DNA from: Burkholderiales bacterium
GTDB taxonomy: Bacteria > Pseudomonadota > Gammaproteobacteria > Burkholderiales > Burkholderiaceae_D
DNA: 46,209 nt
Direction of reading: 5' to 3'
NCBI GenBank assembly: GCA_016177875.1
Contig: JACOUL010000005.1
Location: 1-46,209 of the forward strand
How positions within the stretch are numbered: position 1 is the stretch's first letter; every line of letters begins with the position of its first letter. Below the pieces are notes generated by a model. It saw only the letters and a program-made list of their open reading frames with translations. It had not been told where the DNA came from and searched no databases. Below, in pieces: positions 26,746 to 36,644 of the stretch. The translations under genes and the position numbers were made by a program.

Positions 26746-27657
26746 CTATTTGCGCCCGCCGGTCGCCATCACAGCGCCGGCCGTCCTATCTGCCAACTCG
26801 TATACGGTTTTTCCGCGCAATTTGAACGCGTTGGAGACATACAAAAAATTCTCCGAATGCCCGGCAAACAACAACGCATCGGGTTTCATGAGGGGTGCGA
26901 AGCGCGACAGGATCTTGCCTTGTGTCGGTTTATCGAAATAAATCATCACGTTACGGCAAAAAATAACATCGAACGGACCGGTAATCGGCCAGTTTTCCGA
27001 CAAGAGATTCAAGCGCTTGAAGGTCACCAGACTGCGTAATTCTTCGCGCACCCGCACTAAACCTTCTTGCTCGCCTTTACCCTTTAAGAAAAACTTCTTG
27101 GCGCGCTCCGGCGACAACTTATCTAAGCGATCCACCGAGTAAATGCCTTTTTCACCCGTCGCCAACACGTTGGTGTCGATATCGGTGGCAATCACCTGCG
27201 CAGGCGGCGTCATCGTGCCGAAGGTCTCGCAAAGCGTCATGGCAATCGAATACGGCTCTTCGCCGGTGGAACTAGCCGAGCACCAAATGGTAATCGGGTC
27301 TTTTAAGTTTTTGACGTGCTCGGCGAGAATCGGGAAGTGATGCGACTCGCGAAAGAACGAGGTCAAGTTAGTGGTCAATGCATTGGTGAACGCTTCCCAC
27401 TCCTCGCTGCTCGGAGAACGGTCCAAGCTATCGAGATAACTGGCAAACGAAGTCAGACCGGTTGCACGCAGACGCCGCGCCACGCGGCTGTATACCATCT
27501 CTTGCTTGCTGTCGGCCAATGCAATGCCGGCACGCTTGTAAATCAAGTCGCGTACACGATCAAAGTCGCGAGCCGTAAACTCGAATTCCTTTACCGTCTC
27601 CACCTTCGGAGACGATGACAGCTTGAGATTGCCGGTTTTTGAAATCACTTTATCCAT
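26746..27657 (-). CDS. cheR: Chemoreceptor methyltransferase CheR
   Basis: CheR methylates receptor glutamates with SAM. The 303-residue protein has the N-terminal helical domain (about 25-95: FTARDFDRVRDLIYKRAGIALADSKQEMVYSRVARRLRATGL) and the SAM-binding catalytic domain with TNLTSFFRESHHFP, IWCSASSTGEEPYSIAM, IATDIDTNVL and FDVIFCRNVMIYFDKPTQ. It lies between the MCP and cheD, so all adaptation enzymes are adjacent. Confidence 0.97.
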   Translation of the reverse strand: MDKVISKTGNLKLSSSPKVETVKEFEFTARDFDRVRDLIYKRAGIALADSKQEMVYSRVARRLRATGLTSFASYLDSLDRSPSSEEWEAFTNALTTNLTSFFRESHHFPILAEHVKNLKDPITIWCSASSTGEEPYSIAMTLCETFGTMTPPAQVIATDIDTNVLATGEKGIYSVDRLDKLSPERAKKFFLKGKGEQEGLVRVREELRSLVTFKRLNLLSENWPITGPFDVIFCRNVMIYFDKPTQGKILSRFAPLMKPDALLFAGHSENFLYVSNAFKLRGKTVYELADRTAGAVMATGGRK

Positions 27658-27699
27658 GAAGCCGAGGTCTGCTGCTCAATCACGATGGTCTACGAACGA

Positions 27700-29409
27700 T
27701 TAAAACTCTTCCCAGTCGTCACCGCTGCCGCTGACGTTGACCGGCTTCTTGATTTTGGGCGAGGAAGAAGACTTGACCGCTACGTCGGTGGACGTCGTCT
27801 TGGAGGAAGGCAATGCCTTGGCCGGCTTCTTTGCCGACGAATTGCCGAGGCGCGCCGCGCCGCTGCTCTGATTCAATTTAAAAATGGACACGGCCTGCGC
27901 CAACGTGTGCGCCTGGTCTTGCATGCTCTTTGCGGCAGCGGCAGCTTGCTCAACCAACGCGGCGTTCTGCTGCGTCATTTCATCCATCTGAGAAATGGCA
28001 TGATTGACCTCTTCAATGCCGGCACTTTGCTCTTGGCTCGCTGCAGTAATTTCGCCCATGATGTCAGCCACATGCTTGACCGATGTGACGATCTCTTGCA
28101 TGGTTGCGCCGGCATCATCGACCAGCTTGGCGCCGGCATCGACTTTCTCGACCGAATTGCCGATTAGCTCCTTGATTTCCTTGGCCGCAGCGGCAGAGCG
28201 CTGCGCAAGCGAACGCACTTCCGCCGCTACGACGGCAAAGCCGCGCCCCTGCTCTCCGGCACGCGCGGCTTCCACCGCTGCATTCAAAGCAAGGATGTTG
28301 GTCTGGAAAGCGATGCTGTCGATCACGCCGATGATGTCGACAATCTTGCCTGAGCTTTCCTTAATCGAACCCATGGTATGCACGACTTGGCCGACGACCT
28401 CACCGCCCTTAACCGCATAATCGGAAGCCGATACCACCAGCTGATTCGCCTGACGCGCATTCTCCGCATTTTGCTTGACGGTCGTGGTCAACTCTTCCAT
28501 TGAAGACGCCGTTTCTTCCAGCGAACTCGCTTGCGACTCCGTCCGCGCCGAAAGATCCGCATTGCCGGCTGCAATTTCTTTCGAACCGACTCCGATCGTC
28601 TCGACCGAGTGACGCACCGTTCCAACGGTACGCGCCAAATTGTCGGTCATCTCTTTAAGGGCTTGCAGCAGCTGGCCGGTTTCGTCACGCGACTCCGGCA
28701 CAATGTCATGCGTCAAATCGCCGGCGGCAACGCTTTTGGCAATACCCACGGCTTCGCGCAGCGGATGAAAGATCGCATGCACCAACCACAAGCCGATCAG
28801 CACGCCGATAATCACCGCACCGGACAAAGCCAGCAAGCAAATATAAAAGACGTTGTCGTAAATCTTTTGCCCGCTTTCGAATTCGCGCTGCGCAGTATCT
28901 TGAAAATGTTTGATGAGCGCGTCGATAGATTCCTGAGTAGAGACATATAACTTCGCCATCGGCCCCTGCATTATTTCCAAGGCCTGCGGCGCTTTACCCG
29001 TACGCAAAGCGGCAACCGCCGGTTTCAATCCTTCATCGAGAAATTTTCGGCGCGATTCCACGAAATGCTCGCCGAGGCGCCGCTCTTCCGGATCTTTCAC
29101 AGCGGCCGAATAGCTATCCCAGCTCTTGCTGATTTCGGCTGCTCGTTTCTCGATCTCTTCTACTTTGCGCGCGATGGCATCCGGATTGCCGGTAATTGCC
29201 TCGGCAACAGCCATGCGGTTACGATCGATATTCCTAACGATTAATTCGAGCTGCTCCAACGGCGCTAAACGCGACTGGTACATGCTCTTCAATGCGCCAT
29301 TGAAATAATGCAGGCTAGTCAAGCCGATGATGCCTCCGCCGATCAGCGACGCGGATAGAAAAGCGATGACAAAAATCAACCGCGACTTGATGGATATATT
29401 CTTCAGCAT
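27700..29409 (-). CDS. Methyl-accepting chemotaxis protein (4HB, HAMP, signalling domain)
   Basis: This is the only receptor in the operon. The 569-residue protein has TM1 (about 11-33), a four-helix-bundle periplasmic sensor (about 35-185), TM2 (about 187-214), HAMP (about 215-265), and the MA signalling domain with the hairpin tip [29 protein letters not shown]-rich linker leads to a C-terminal DWEEF, resembling the NWETF pentapeptide tether that docks CheR and CheB. It lies between cheW and cheR. The ligand cannot be told from sequence. Confidence 0.95.
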   Translation of the reverse strand: MLKNISIKSRLIFVIAFLSASLIGGGIIGLTSLHYFNGALKSMYQSRLAPLEQLELIVRNIDRNRMAVAEAITGNPDAIARKVEEIEKRAAEISKSWDSYSAAVKDPEERRLGEHFVESRRKFLDEGLKPAVAALRTGKAPQALEIMQGPMAKLYVSTQESIDALIKHFQDTAQREFESGQKIYDNVFYICLLALSGAVIIGVLIGLWLVHAIFHPLREAVGIAKSVAAGDLTHDIVPESRDETGQLLQALKEMTDNLARTVGTVRHSVETIGVGSKEIAAGNADLSARTESQASSLEETASSMEELTTTVKQNAENARQANQLVVSASDYAVKGGEVVGQVVHTMGSIKESSGKIVDIIGVIDSIAFQTNILALNAAVEAARAGEQGRGFAVVAAEVRSLAQRSAAAAKEIKELIGNSVEKVDAGAKLVDDAGATMQEIVTSVKHVADIMGEITAASQEQSAGIEEVNHAISQMDEMTQQNAALVEQAAAAAKSMQDQAHTLAQAVSIFKLNQSSGAARLGNSSAKKPAKALPSSKTTSTDVAVKSSSSPKIKKPVNVSGSGDDWEEF

Positions 29410-29487
29410 TATTTCTCCGCACTTCCTTTGCTATTCGATACGCAGCCGTAATAGTTCCCGGCTGATGTTGCTCTCGACTTGAATCGC

Positions 29488-29988
29488 TTACGCGGCGATC
29501 TTGTCGATCAATCCCATTTCTGCGCTCGACATGAGCTTGTCGATATCGATCAAGATCAGCATGCGCTCGTCGAGAGTGCCCAGACCGATCAGGTATTCCG
29601 TGGAAAATGCCGTGCCCATTTCCGGCGGCGCTTTGATTTGCGTGGAATTAAGCGTAATGACGTCGGACACGCTGTCGACGACGATGCCCATGATGCGTCC
29701 GCCGATGTTCAGGATGATGACGACGGTGAACTGATCATAAGTCGCCTCGCCGATGCGGAACTTGATGCGCATATCGACGATCGGCACGATAATGCCGCGT
29801 AAGTTGATCACACCCTTGACGAATTCCGGCGCATTGGCGATCCGTGTCACTTGCTCGTAGCCGCGAATCTCTTGCACCTTCAGAATATCGATGCCATATT
29901 CCTCCTTGCCGAGCGTGAAAGCAAGATACTCGTTGCCCGCGGTGTCTGTGGCGGCCTTGTCGCCGCTTAGTGCATTGGGTTCAGCCAT
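29488..29988 (-). CDS. cheW: Chemotaxis coupling protein CheW
   Basis: CheW couples CheA to chemoreceptors. The 166-residue protein has the typical two-subdomain beta fold: [54 protein letters not shown] near the N-terminus and [10 protein letters not shown] in the middle. It is 12 bases downstream of cheA and precedes the MCP. Confidence 0.97.
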   Translation of the reverse strand: MAEPNALSGDKAATDTAGNEYLAFTLGKEEYGIDILKVQEIRGYEQVTRIANAPEFVKGVINLRGIIVPIVDMRIKFRIGEATYDQFTVVIILNIGGRIMGIVVDSVSDVITLNSTQIKAPPEMGTAFSTEYLIGLGTLDERMLILIDIDKLMSSAEMGLIDKIAA

Positions 29989-29999
29989 GGCAGAGGTCC

Positions 30000-32189
30000 T
30001 TACTGAGTGTAAACAGATTCGTCATTGAGCTGGCGGCTGGAACGCAGCAACGCCGCGACATCGATAATCAGCGATACGCCGCCATCGCCCAAAATGGTTG
30101 CGCCAGAAATGCCGGCGACTTTGCGGTAATTCGATTCGAGATTTTTCACCACGACCTGCTGCTGTCCGACCAAGTCGTCGACAAACAGCGCGGCCTTTTT
30201 CCCATCGGATTCGAGGATAACGACAATCCCCTTGGACGGGTCGGTATGGCCTGGAGTGATATCGAACATTTGATACAGCGGAATAAGCGGCAGATATTCG
30301 CCGCGCACACGCAGCACGCGTCCTTGGCCGCTGATTTCCTTGATATCCGATTCTTGAGGTTGCATCGACTCGATGACATAACCCAAGGGAAGAATATAAA
30401 CTTCCTCGCCGACCTTGACCAACATACCGTCGAGGATCGCCAAGGTCAGGGGCAAGGAAATCGAGATCGTAGAACCAAAACCCTTTAACGAGCGAATTTC
30501 CACCACGCCGCCCATGGATTCGATATTGCGCTTGACGACATCCATTCCAACGCCGCGTCCGGAAATATCGGTGACCTTTTCCGCGGTGGAAAAGCCCGGC
30601 TCGAAAATCAATAGCCATACTTCTGAATCGGGCATCGTGTCCGATACCGCCATGTTTTGCTGTTTGGCCTTGGCGAGAATCCTGTCGCGGTTGAGGCCGC
30701 CGCCGTCGTCCGTGACTTCGATAATGATGTTGCCGCCCTGATGGGCTGCTGATAGCGACAAGCGTCCGATTTCGTTCTTGCCCGCTGCCGCGCGTACCGC
30801 CGGCATCTCGATACCGTGGTCGACGCTGTTGCGCACCAAGTGCGTCAACGGGTCGACGATACGCTCGATCAAACCCTTGTCCAATTCGGTCCCCGCGCCA
30901 TGCGTAACGAATTCCACCTTCTTGCCGAGCTTCGCTGCCAAATCGCGCACCATGCGCGGAAAACGCGAAAACACGTAATCCATCGGCATCATGCGAATCG
31001 ACATCACGGCCTCTTGCAGATCGCGGGTATTGCGCGTGAGCTGGGTGACGCTATTCAAGAGGCGCTCATGCACGATGGGATCAAGCGAATCCGTGCGCTG
31101 CTCGATCATTGCTTGAGTAATCACCAATTCGCCGACCAAGTTGATCAGCTGGTCCACTTTCTCAATGCCGACACGAATAGATGCAGAGGCTTCGTGGCCA
31201 GCGGCAGGCTTGTCGGATTCACGACGAGCCATCGGTTTTTTCTCGGCCACCACTTGCGTTTCCGAAATAGGCAATGGCGGCGGCTCGCTGCCAACCGTCT
31301 CGCCTTCCTCCTTCTGCGCCGACTTTGTAGGATCAATCGGCACAAACGGCGCGAAAAAGCCGTAACCTTGTTCGTTTTCTTTTTCCTGATCTTTGACTGC
31401 CGTGTTGAGCGGCTCGAAAAATCCGTAGCCTTGCTCATCTTCTTTGCCAGATGCTGCAGCCTCTAGCGGCTCGAAGAATCCATAGCCTTGTTCGTCTTCA
31501 ATCGATTTGGAAGCAGCGGCTGCAGCGATACCGGCAGCCTGTGTAATCTTGACATCCTTCGGGTCCAACACGAAGGAACAGATTGCCATGATATCGTCCG
31601 GCGATTCGGTGGTAGCAAGCGTGAAGACGCAATGCTCCCCTTCCATGGCATGGCTGATATTTCCCAGCAGCCCCAGCTCAGCCAAGAGCGCCTTGATGTC
31701 GCGCTCTGGAATTTCCGGCAGCTCAATGCGATATAACGGCGTACCGCCGTTCGCCACGGGTGCTGCCGCTGCCTTCGGAGCGAGCGCCTTCGGTACCGAC
31801 TCTTGCTGGGACAACTGATGCAGCATCATGCGCACGTTGGCAACCGTCTCTTGGTCGACCTCGCTGCCGTGCCGATGTCCATCCAACTGCATTTTCAGCG
31901 TGTCCTTGGCGGCGAGGAATGCATCGACATGTTCGCCGGTCAGCGCCATTTCGCCCTTGCGAATTTTATCGAGCAGCGTCTCCAGAACGTGCGTCACTTC
32001 TGCCAGATCGGTAATACCAAACGTGGCGGCGCCTCCCTTGATGGAGTGAGCGGAACGAAAAATTGCGTTCAGATCTTCCGGATCGGGTTCTTCGATATTG
32101 ATCGCTAAGAGCAGTCTTTCCATTTCAGCGAGGAGCTCGTCCGCTTCCTCGAAGAACACCTGGAAAAACTGACTCATATCAATAGTCAT
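30000..32189 (-). CDS. cheA: Chemotaxis histidine kinase CheA
   Basis: CheA is the kinase of the receptor complex; it phosphorylates CheY and CheB. The 729-residue protein has an HPt domain (phospho-acceptor H48 in [15 protein letters not shown]), a CheY-binding-type domain (about 150-215), a low-complexity linker, dimerisation helices (about 340-400), an ATPase domain with [16 protein letters not shown] and TDDGGGLN, and a CheW-like C-terminal domain. The linker holds three copies of EQGYGFF(E/A)P (positions 31341-31501). It is 72 bases after the cheY gene on the same strand. Confidence 0.97.
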   Translation of the reverse strand: MTIDMSQFFQVFFEEADELLAEMERLLLAINIEEPDPEDLNAIFRSAHSIKGGAATFGITDLAEVTHVLETLLDKIRKGEMALTGEHVDAFLAAKDTLKMQLDGHRHGSEVDQETVANVRMMLHQLSQQESVPKALAPKAAAAPVANGGTPLYRIELPEIPERDIKALLAELGLLGNISHAMEGEHCVFTLATTESPDDIMAICSFVLDPKDVKITQAAGIAAAAASKSIEDEQGYGFFEPLEAAASGKEDEQGYGFFEPLNTAVKDQEKENEQGYGFFAPFVPIDPTKSAQKEEGETVGSEPPPLPISETQVVAEKKPMARRESDKPAAGHEASASIRVGIEKVDQLINLVGELVITQAMIEQRTDSLDPIVHERLLNSVTQLTRNTRDLQEAVMSIRMMPMDYVFSRFPRMVRDLAAKLGKKVEFVTHGAGTELDKGLIERIVDPLTHLVRNSVDHGIEMPAVRAAAGKNEIGRLSLSAAHQGGNIIIEVTDDGGGLNRDRILAKAKQQNMAVSDTMPDSEVWLLIFEPGFSTAEKVTDISGRGVGMDVVKRNIESMGGVVEIRSLKGFGSTISISLPLTLAILDGMLVKVGEEVYILPLGYVIESMQPQESDIKEISGQGRVLRVRGEYLPLIPLYQMFDITPGHTDPSKGIVVILESDGKKAALFVDDLVGQQQVVVKNLESNYRKVAGISGATILGDGGVSLIIDVAALLRSSRQLNDESVYTQ
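31341..31501 (-). repeat. Three tandem EQGYGFFxP repeats in the CheA linker
   Basis: Within cheA the peptide [20 protein letters not shown] and [10 protein letters not shown] occurs three times, about 22-25 residues apart, separated by variable charged spacers. The DNA copies are similar but not identical, so the peptide is what is conserved. This looks like a short linear binding motif array in a flexible linker rather than a fold. Confidence 0.85.
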
Positions 32190-32261
32190 TATTGGACTCC
32201 ATGTCGTACGCCTGCCTGGTTTCCTGGCTAATTTTTCTTGCTCCTATCTCCTTAAGTGGAT

Positions 32262-32630
32262 TTAGCCGATGACCTTCTTGACGACTTCAGTCAGACGCTG
32301 CGGATCAAAAGGTTTAACCAGCCAGCCGTTTGCGCCGGCAGCCCTACCCTTTTGCTTCATCTCATCGCTAGCCTCGGTAGTCAGCATGAGGATAGGTACC
32401 TTTTCATACGTGCTGAGCGCACGCAACGAGCGGATAAGGGTAAGGCCATCCATGCGCGGCATGTTCTGGTCGGTCAGCACCAGGTCGAACGTCTCTTCCC
32501 TGGCCTTCTCCAGTCCATCTTGCCCATCAACCGCTTCAGTTACCTTGTAACCGGCGGCCTTGAGGCTGAACACCACCATTTGCCGCAAGGATCCTGAATC
32601 GTCTACCGCAAGTATCGTCTTTGCCATCAT
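32262..32630 (-). CDS. Second CheY-type response regulator
   Basis: The 122-residue receiver has D10/D11, phosphoacceptor D54 in VLTDQNMPRMDGL, MLTTEAS, and the lysine in GWLVKPFDP. It is a CheY-like single domain that differs from the switch-type CheY at 24404-24802. Sitting between cheA and a CheZ-like gene, it may be a phosphate sink or serve an adjacent output. Its true partner is inference. Confidence 0.94.
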   Translation of the reverse strand: MMAKTILAVDDSGSLRQMVVFSLKAAGYKVTEAVDGQDGLEKAREETFDLVLTDQNMPRMDGLTLIRSLRALSTYEKVPILMLTTEASDEMKQKGRAAGANGWLVKPFDPQRLTEVVKKVIG

Positions 32631-32683
32631 TGCTCCTACTGGTCTTTACACTGGGCTGAGCCCGTTATTTTTATTTCACTTAT

Positions 32684-33229
32684 TTAAAACAATTCAATGT
32701 CGCCGCTTTCCATATGGGTCTGCTGCACCGGCTTCCACAACACGCTTTCGAGTTTTTCGGTTTGGTTCTCGATGACGGTATTGAGTTTGTGCAGCGCCTC
32801 GACGATTTCTTCGATGTCGCTTTCCGGCAGCATGCCGGCACTTCACGAACCGAGCACATTCAACACTTCGCGCAAGCCGGTGACGCGGCGCACAGTGCGC
32901 CCGATCAATTGGCTGGTCATATCTTGGAATTGAAGGCCGGTGACGGCAGCATTGACGTGTTTACCGATCTCGCCACGCAAGGCTTCCAGCTTTTCCGCAT
33001 TTTCCGGAGTGACGCCGCTCTTCATCAGCATCTCCACCGTTTCCTGCTGCTTGCATACGGCCTCGTGGATCGCCACAAAACTGGCGCCCAGCTTCTCAAT
33101 CGCTTCGCTCAGCAAAAACGTCGTCTGAACCAGATCGGTCTCGACTTCCGTGAGATGCTGATTCCCCTGGTCTGATACGCCCGACAACAGGCGCTTCACC
33201 TGCGGGGCTAATAATGTTTTTCTTGTCAT
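32684..33229 (-). pseudogene. CheZ-like chemotaxis protein split by an in-frame TGA
   Basis: Read from 33229 the frame gives 128 codons, then TGA at 32843-32845, and then continues open in the same frame to TAA at 32684-32686 (about 180 residues in all). The first part contains LQFQDMTSQLIGRTVRRV, the CheZ-like D-x-x-x-Q phosphatase motif. The part after the stop is a helix-forming charged segment ending HMESGDIELF, like the CheY-docking tail of CheZ-type proteins and like the CheD tail. An ATG at 32833, nine bases after the TGA, could restart a 49-residue C-terminal peptide. A CGA-to-TGA change or a sequencing error would each explain it. The gene lies between motB and the second cheY. Confidence 0.82.
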
Positions 33230-33275
33230 GAAATTACCTTATCATTGACATCTTTATATGCAACGGCTGGGGCAG

Positions 33276-34202
33276 CTATCGCGCCGGTGCATTTTCTTCT
33301 CCCTTTTTCTCCTCCAGCTGGTTCGAAACCGTGACTGCGCCGCTTTCGTTCCACGCATTCTCTTCCGCCTTTTTATTCATGACGATAATACTAATACGTC
33401 GATTACTCGGCGCAAGAGGATTTTCCTTATCATAAGGCACAACCGAGCCAAGGCCTACAACACGCAACACCTTTTTTTCATCCATGCCGCCTGCGATAAG
33501 CTCTCTGCGCGACGCATTGGCGCGATCCGCAGACAATTCCCAGTTGCTATAGCCTCTTTCACCGCCGGCGTACTGGGCCGCATCCGTGTGGCCGGAAAGC
33601 GTAATCTTGTTAGGCACCTCATTTAATGCAATGCCGATTTCCTGCAATATGAGCCGTGTATAAGGCTGCAGGTCCGCCTTCGCCGACTCGAACATCGGCC
33701 GATTCTGTTCATCGACAATCTGAATACGCAAGCCCTCGCCCGTAATATCGATTAAAAGCTGCTTTTTAAATTGGCTTAGGATCGGACTGCCGTCGATTAC
33801 GGCTTCGATTTTTTCTTTCAAATTCTTGAGGCGTTGGCCTTCTACTTTTTCAAGGGCTTCTTGGGCTTCTTTGATGTCGTAAGTTTTTTTCTTACCCTGA
33901 ATCTCGCCTTGCTTAACCTGACCGGACTTGCGCGACAAGTCGGTGCCGCCGCCCTTGATTACACTGGAACTGTCACCGCTACCCGACCCACCCGCCATCG
34001 CAACTTTCAAAGGAGTCTTGAAATAATCCGCGATACCTTGCAAGTCGCCGCTAGTGGTCGATCCGAGCAGCCACATCAGCAGGAAAAACGCCATCATGGC
34101 AGTGACGAAGTCGGCATAGGCGATCTTCCACGCGCCGCCGTGAGCACCGGCCGCGGTTTTCTTGATCTTCTTGACGACTATCGGTCGACCTTCATCCGCC
34201 AT
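33276..34202 (-). CDS. motB: Flagellar motor protein MotB
   Basis: MotB anchors the primary stator to peptidoglycan. The 308-residue protein has the membrane helix with essential D31 in AYADFVTAMMAFFLLMWLL, a plug/linker region rich in G, S and K, and an OmpA-like domain (about 160-285) with LSGHTDAAQY and NWELSADRANASRRELIAGG. It follows motA by 27 bases. It is distinct from the MotD encoded at 14499-15281. Confidence 0.97.
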   Translation of the reverse strand: MADEGRPIVVKKIKKTAAGAHGGAWKIAYADFVTAMMAFFLLMWLLGSTTSGDLQGIADYFKTPLKVAMAGGSGSGDSSSVIKGGGTDLSRKSGQVKQGEIQGKKKTYDIKEAQEALEKVEGQRLKNLKEKIEAVIDGSPILSQFKKQLLIDITGEGLRIQIVDEQNRPMFESAKADLQPYTRLILQEIGIALNEVPNKITLSGHTDAAQYAGGERGYSNWELSADRANASRRELIAGGMDEKKVLRVVGLGSVVPYDKENPLAPSNRRISIIVMNKKAEENAWNESGAVTVSNQLEEKKGEENAPAR

Positions 34203-34229
34203 ATAACGCTTGCCAATTCATGAGGTGTG

Positions 34230-35090
34230 TTACTTGCTCTTCGAAGCCTTGATATGCTCTTCCAGCTCGCTGAACGTCGGGCGCTCGGTCGAGAACAACA
34301 CCTTACGTCCGAATTCCACTGCGAGCGCCGGTGCGTAGCCGTTGAGGCTGGCTAAGAGCGTCACTTTCACGCATTGGAACATCTTGGTCGATTCCTCCAG
34401 CTTTTGCTCGACCAGGCCAGAAAGCGGACCGACGAAGCCATAGGCCAGCAAAATGCCAAGGAAGGTACCGACCAGCGCATGGGCAATCAGGATGCCGAGT
34501 TCGGCCGGCGGCAAACCGACAGACTCCATGGTGTGCACCACGCCCATCACGGCGGCAACGATGCCGAATGCCGGCATGCCGTCACCCAGCTTGGCGATGC
34601 AATGCACCGGAATATGACCTTCGACGTGATGGGTCTCGATTTCGTTGTCCATCAGGTTTTCAATTTGGAAGGCATCCATGTTCCCGGCCACCATCAGGCG
34701 TAGATAATCGGTCATGAATTCAATGATGTGATGATCGTGCAGGATGCCCGGATACTTGCTGAAGATCGGGCTTTCTTCCGGAGTTTCGATGTCGCCTTCG
34801 ATCGACATCAAGCCTTCCTTGCGCACCTTGCTCAGGATTTCGAACAGGAGCGTCATCAGCTCCATGTACAGCGCCTTGTTGTATTTTGATCCCTTGAGAA
34901 CGGTCGGCAACGCCTTGAGCGTGGCCTTGATCGCCTTGTTAGTGTTACCGACCAAAAATGCGCCCCCGGCCGCACCGCCGATCATCAGCAATTCAAGCGG
35001 TTGAAATAATGCAGCCAAATGGCCGCCCGCCATCGCGAAGCCCCCGAAAACGGAGGCGCACACCACCAAATATCCAATTATGACTAACAA
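34230..35090 (-). CDS. motA: Flagellar motor protein MotA
   Basis: MotA forms the proton channel of the primary stator. I chose the TTG at 35090 as start (initiating MLVIIGYLVVCASVFGGFAMAGG), because E. coli MotA begins the same way and GGAG lies 8 bases upstream; an upstream GTG at 35141 adds 17 residues without family character. The 286-residue product shows four membrane segments, LLMIGGAAGGAFLVGN, the charged cytoplasmic loop, and GDGMPAFGIVAAVMGVVHTMESV, plus LIAHALVGTFLGILLAYGFVGPL. Confidence 0.93.
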   Translation of the reverse strand: MLVIIGYLVVCASVFGGFAMAGGHLAALFQPLELLMIGGAAGGAFLVGNTNKAIKATLKALPTVLKGSKYNKALYMELMTLLFEILSKVRKEGLMSIEGDIETPEESPIFSKYPGILHDHHIIEFMTDYLRLMVAGNMDAFQIENLMDNEIETHHVEGHIPVHCIAKLGDGMPAFGIVAAVMGVVHTMESVGLPPAELGILIAHALVGTFLGILLAYGFVGPLSGLVEQKLEESTKMFQCVKVTLLASLNGYAPALAVEFGRKVLFSTERPTFSELEEHIKASKSK

Positions 35091-35285
35091 GCGTGTAACT
35101 CCGGTCGTATAAATGGGCCGCTCACCGGCCCATACATTCACGCTCAGAATACCAACTGATGCACGTTGACAAAACGCCGAACAGAGCCCGGAAAAGCTCT
35201 CTTCAATTCAATGGCAGCGTGTCAGACGAATTCTGATGAAACTCTAGGAAGAAAATGTACCACAGGAAATTATTTTATTGCGCGT

Positions 35286-36071
35286 TTACATACGCCAGCC
35301 ATACAGGGCCGGCCCCTTTTCCCGTGGACGAAGAACCACGTCCGGCGCGTGATTAGGAATGGCGAACTCATAACTTAAGAGAAGTGAGCCGGCCCGCATC
35401 TCTTTGTGGGCTTTTTCCCACAAAGCCGGCATCGCAGCCGGTGAAAGATAGGCAAACACGACATCGAAATCAGCAAAATTGAGCTGCGCATAATTGCCGC
35501 GGACGATTTTTGCCCGGCTACGCGTAAGACAAGCACGCAACGCACTGACCGCCCAAGGTAAGGGCGCAAGTTCGATACCGGTACACTGGCCGTCATGCCG
35601 CAGCGCAGCAACATGAAGCGTCATGCCGCCGAATCCGCAACCGATATCGATGAATTTGAATGCTCGCGCCTGAGGGAGCAATGCCGCAACCTGCCGCCAA
35701 ACAGCAAGCGTCGATGGATAATAGGGAACCTGGGTGCGAAAGGTGCTCCAATAAAGCACCAGTAGGAACAAGAACGCTGCGAGAAATATGCTTGGCGGCA
35801 GATGCAGCGCCAACACCAAGAGCAAGCTGATCGGAAATAGAAACTGGATGGGAATCCACCAGATTGCCAATCGACGCCAATACGAGAGAACCGAGGCAAA
35901 GATCCCCTGAATCGCCGCAGCAACCCATATCGCAGTTGAAGTACCGGCAATCGCGTCAAAGACTGTGACAATCGCCACAGTCAGCGCCAATGCCAGAAAC
36001 TGGAGGCCCAGCGCCCGAATAGCGGGAGCTCTCAATAAAGGCTTAAGCTGCGACCTCCGCAGTTGCTGCAT
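35286..36071 (-). CDS. Membrane-associated SAM-dependent methyltransferase
   Basis: The product has about four hydrophobic segments in its N-terminal half, then a Rossmann methyltransferase core with motif I FIDIGCGFGGMTLHVA, an acidic-loop strand (GQCTGIELAPLPWAV), and NFADFDVVFAYLSPAAMP. I chose the ATG at 36071 (MQQLRRSQLKPLL), which overlaps flhC by 29 bases; the longer reading from 36128 would overlap it by 86. It sits between flhC and motA. Substrate is unknown. Its place suggests a motility link, but no known flagellar methylase (such as FliB) is matched. Confidence 0.82.
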   Translation of the reverse strand: MQQLRRSQLKPLLRAPAIRALGLQFLALALTVAIVTVFDAIAGTSTAIWVAAAIQGIFASVLSYWRRLAIWWIPIQFLFPISLLLVLALHLPPSIFLAAFLFLLVLYWSTFRTQVPYYPSTLAVWRQVAALLPQARAFKFIDIGCGFGGMTLHVAALRHDGQCTGIELAPLPWAVSALRACLTRSRAKIVRGNYAQLNFADFDVVFAYLSPAAMPALWEKAHKEMRAGSLLLSYEFAIPNHAPDVVLRPREKGPALYGWRM

Positions 36072-36594
36072 CCTTAGCTTTCTTAGTCTTTCCGGCGCGG
36101 GAAGGCATGTGACACAAACCGCAAACATAATGATCGTGCAAATCTAGGCCATGCACCACAAAATGTCCACCACACTCTTCGCAGCATGCAGTCTGCAGCA
36201 TCTTGCTGTCAAAGAAGCGCACGAGCGTCCAAGCACGAGTCAAGGACAACACCGGCTCCTCCTCGCCTTCTACACCGACTTGCTCCAGATAGAGTTTGTA
36301 TGCCTTCATCACGGCTTCGATGCCATGGATCTTGGCGTGTTCGACCAAGTAGTTGTAGATGTTGATAAAGAGAGAAGAATGAATATTCGGCTGCCAAGTA
36401 ATAAACCAATCGGTCGAGAAAGGCAGCATACCTTTTGGCGGCGATACGCCCTTCAATTCCTTGTACAGCTTGAGAAGACGTTCACGCGACAGGCTGGTCT
36501 CCGACTCCAGCAACTGCAACCGTGCGCCGAGATTGATCAGCTCGATTGCCAGTTGGATTTCCTGCGCTTCCGTCACCACGCTTTTCTTAGCCAT
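36043..36594 (-). CDS. flhC: Flagellar master regulator subunit FlhC
   Basis: FlhC binds DNA together with FlhD and activates class II flagellar promoters. The 183-residue protein has the conserved LAIELINLGARLQLLESETSLSRERLLKLYKELKG and the zinc site with C138, C141, C158 and C161 in two CxxC pairs. A K/A-rich tail ends AATAEVAA. The initiation region AAGGGGACAAAAATGG is identical to that of flhD. Confidence 0.97.
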   Translation of the reverse strand: MAKKSVVTEAQEIQLAIELINLGARLQLLESETSLSRERLLKLYKELKGVSPPKGMLPFSTDWFITWQPNIHSSLFINIYNYLVEHAKIHGIEAVMKAYKLYLEQVGVEGEEEPVLSLTRAWTLVRFFDSKMLQTACCEECGGHFVVHGLDLHDHYVCGLCHMPSRAGKTKKAKDAATAEVAA

Positions 36595-36644
36595 TTTTGT
36601 CCCCTTCTTGGCGTAGAATCAGTTTGCTATCAGTTCATGCAGGT

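Noticed and set aside
32843..32845. Selenocysteine reading of the in-frame TGA
   Set aside because: No selenoprotein family resembles this protein and I saw no hairpin of SECIS type directly after it; nonsense mutation or sequencing error is simpler.
35142..35285. Possible sigma-28 site before motA (TAGAGTTT at 35241-35248)
   Set aside because: The -35 matches 7/8, but the expected -10 position has only 3/8 matches at any spacing of 10-12.
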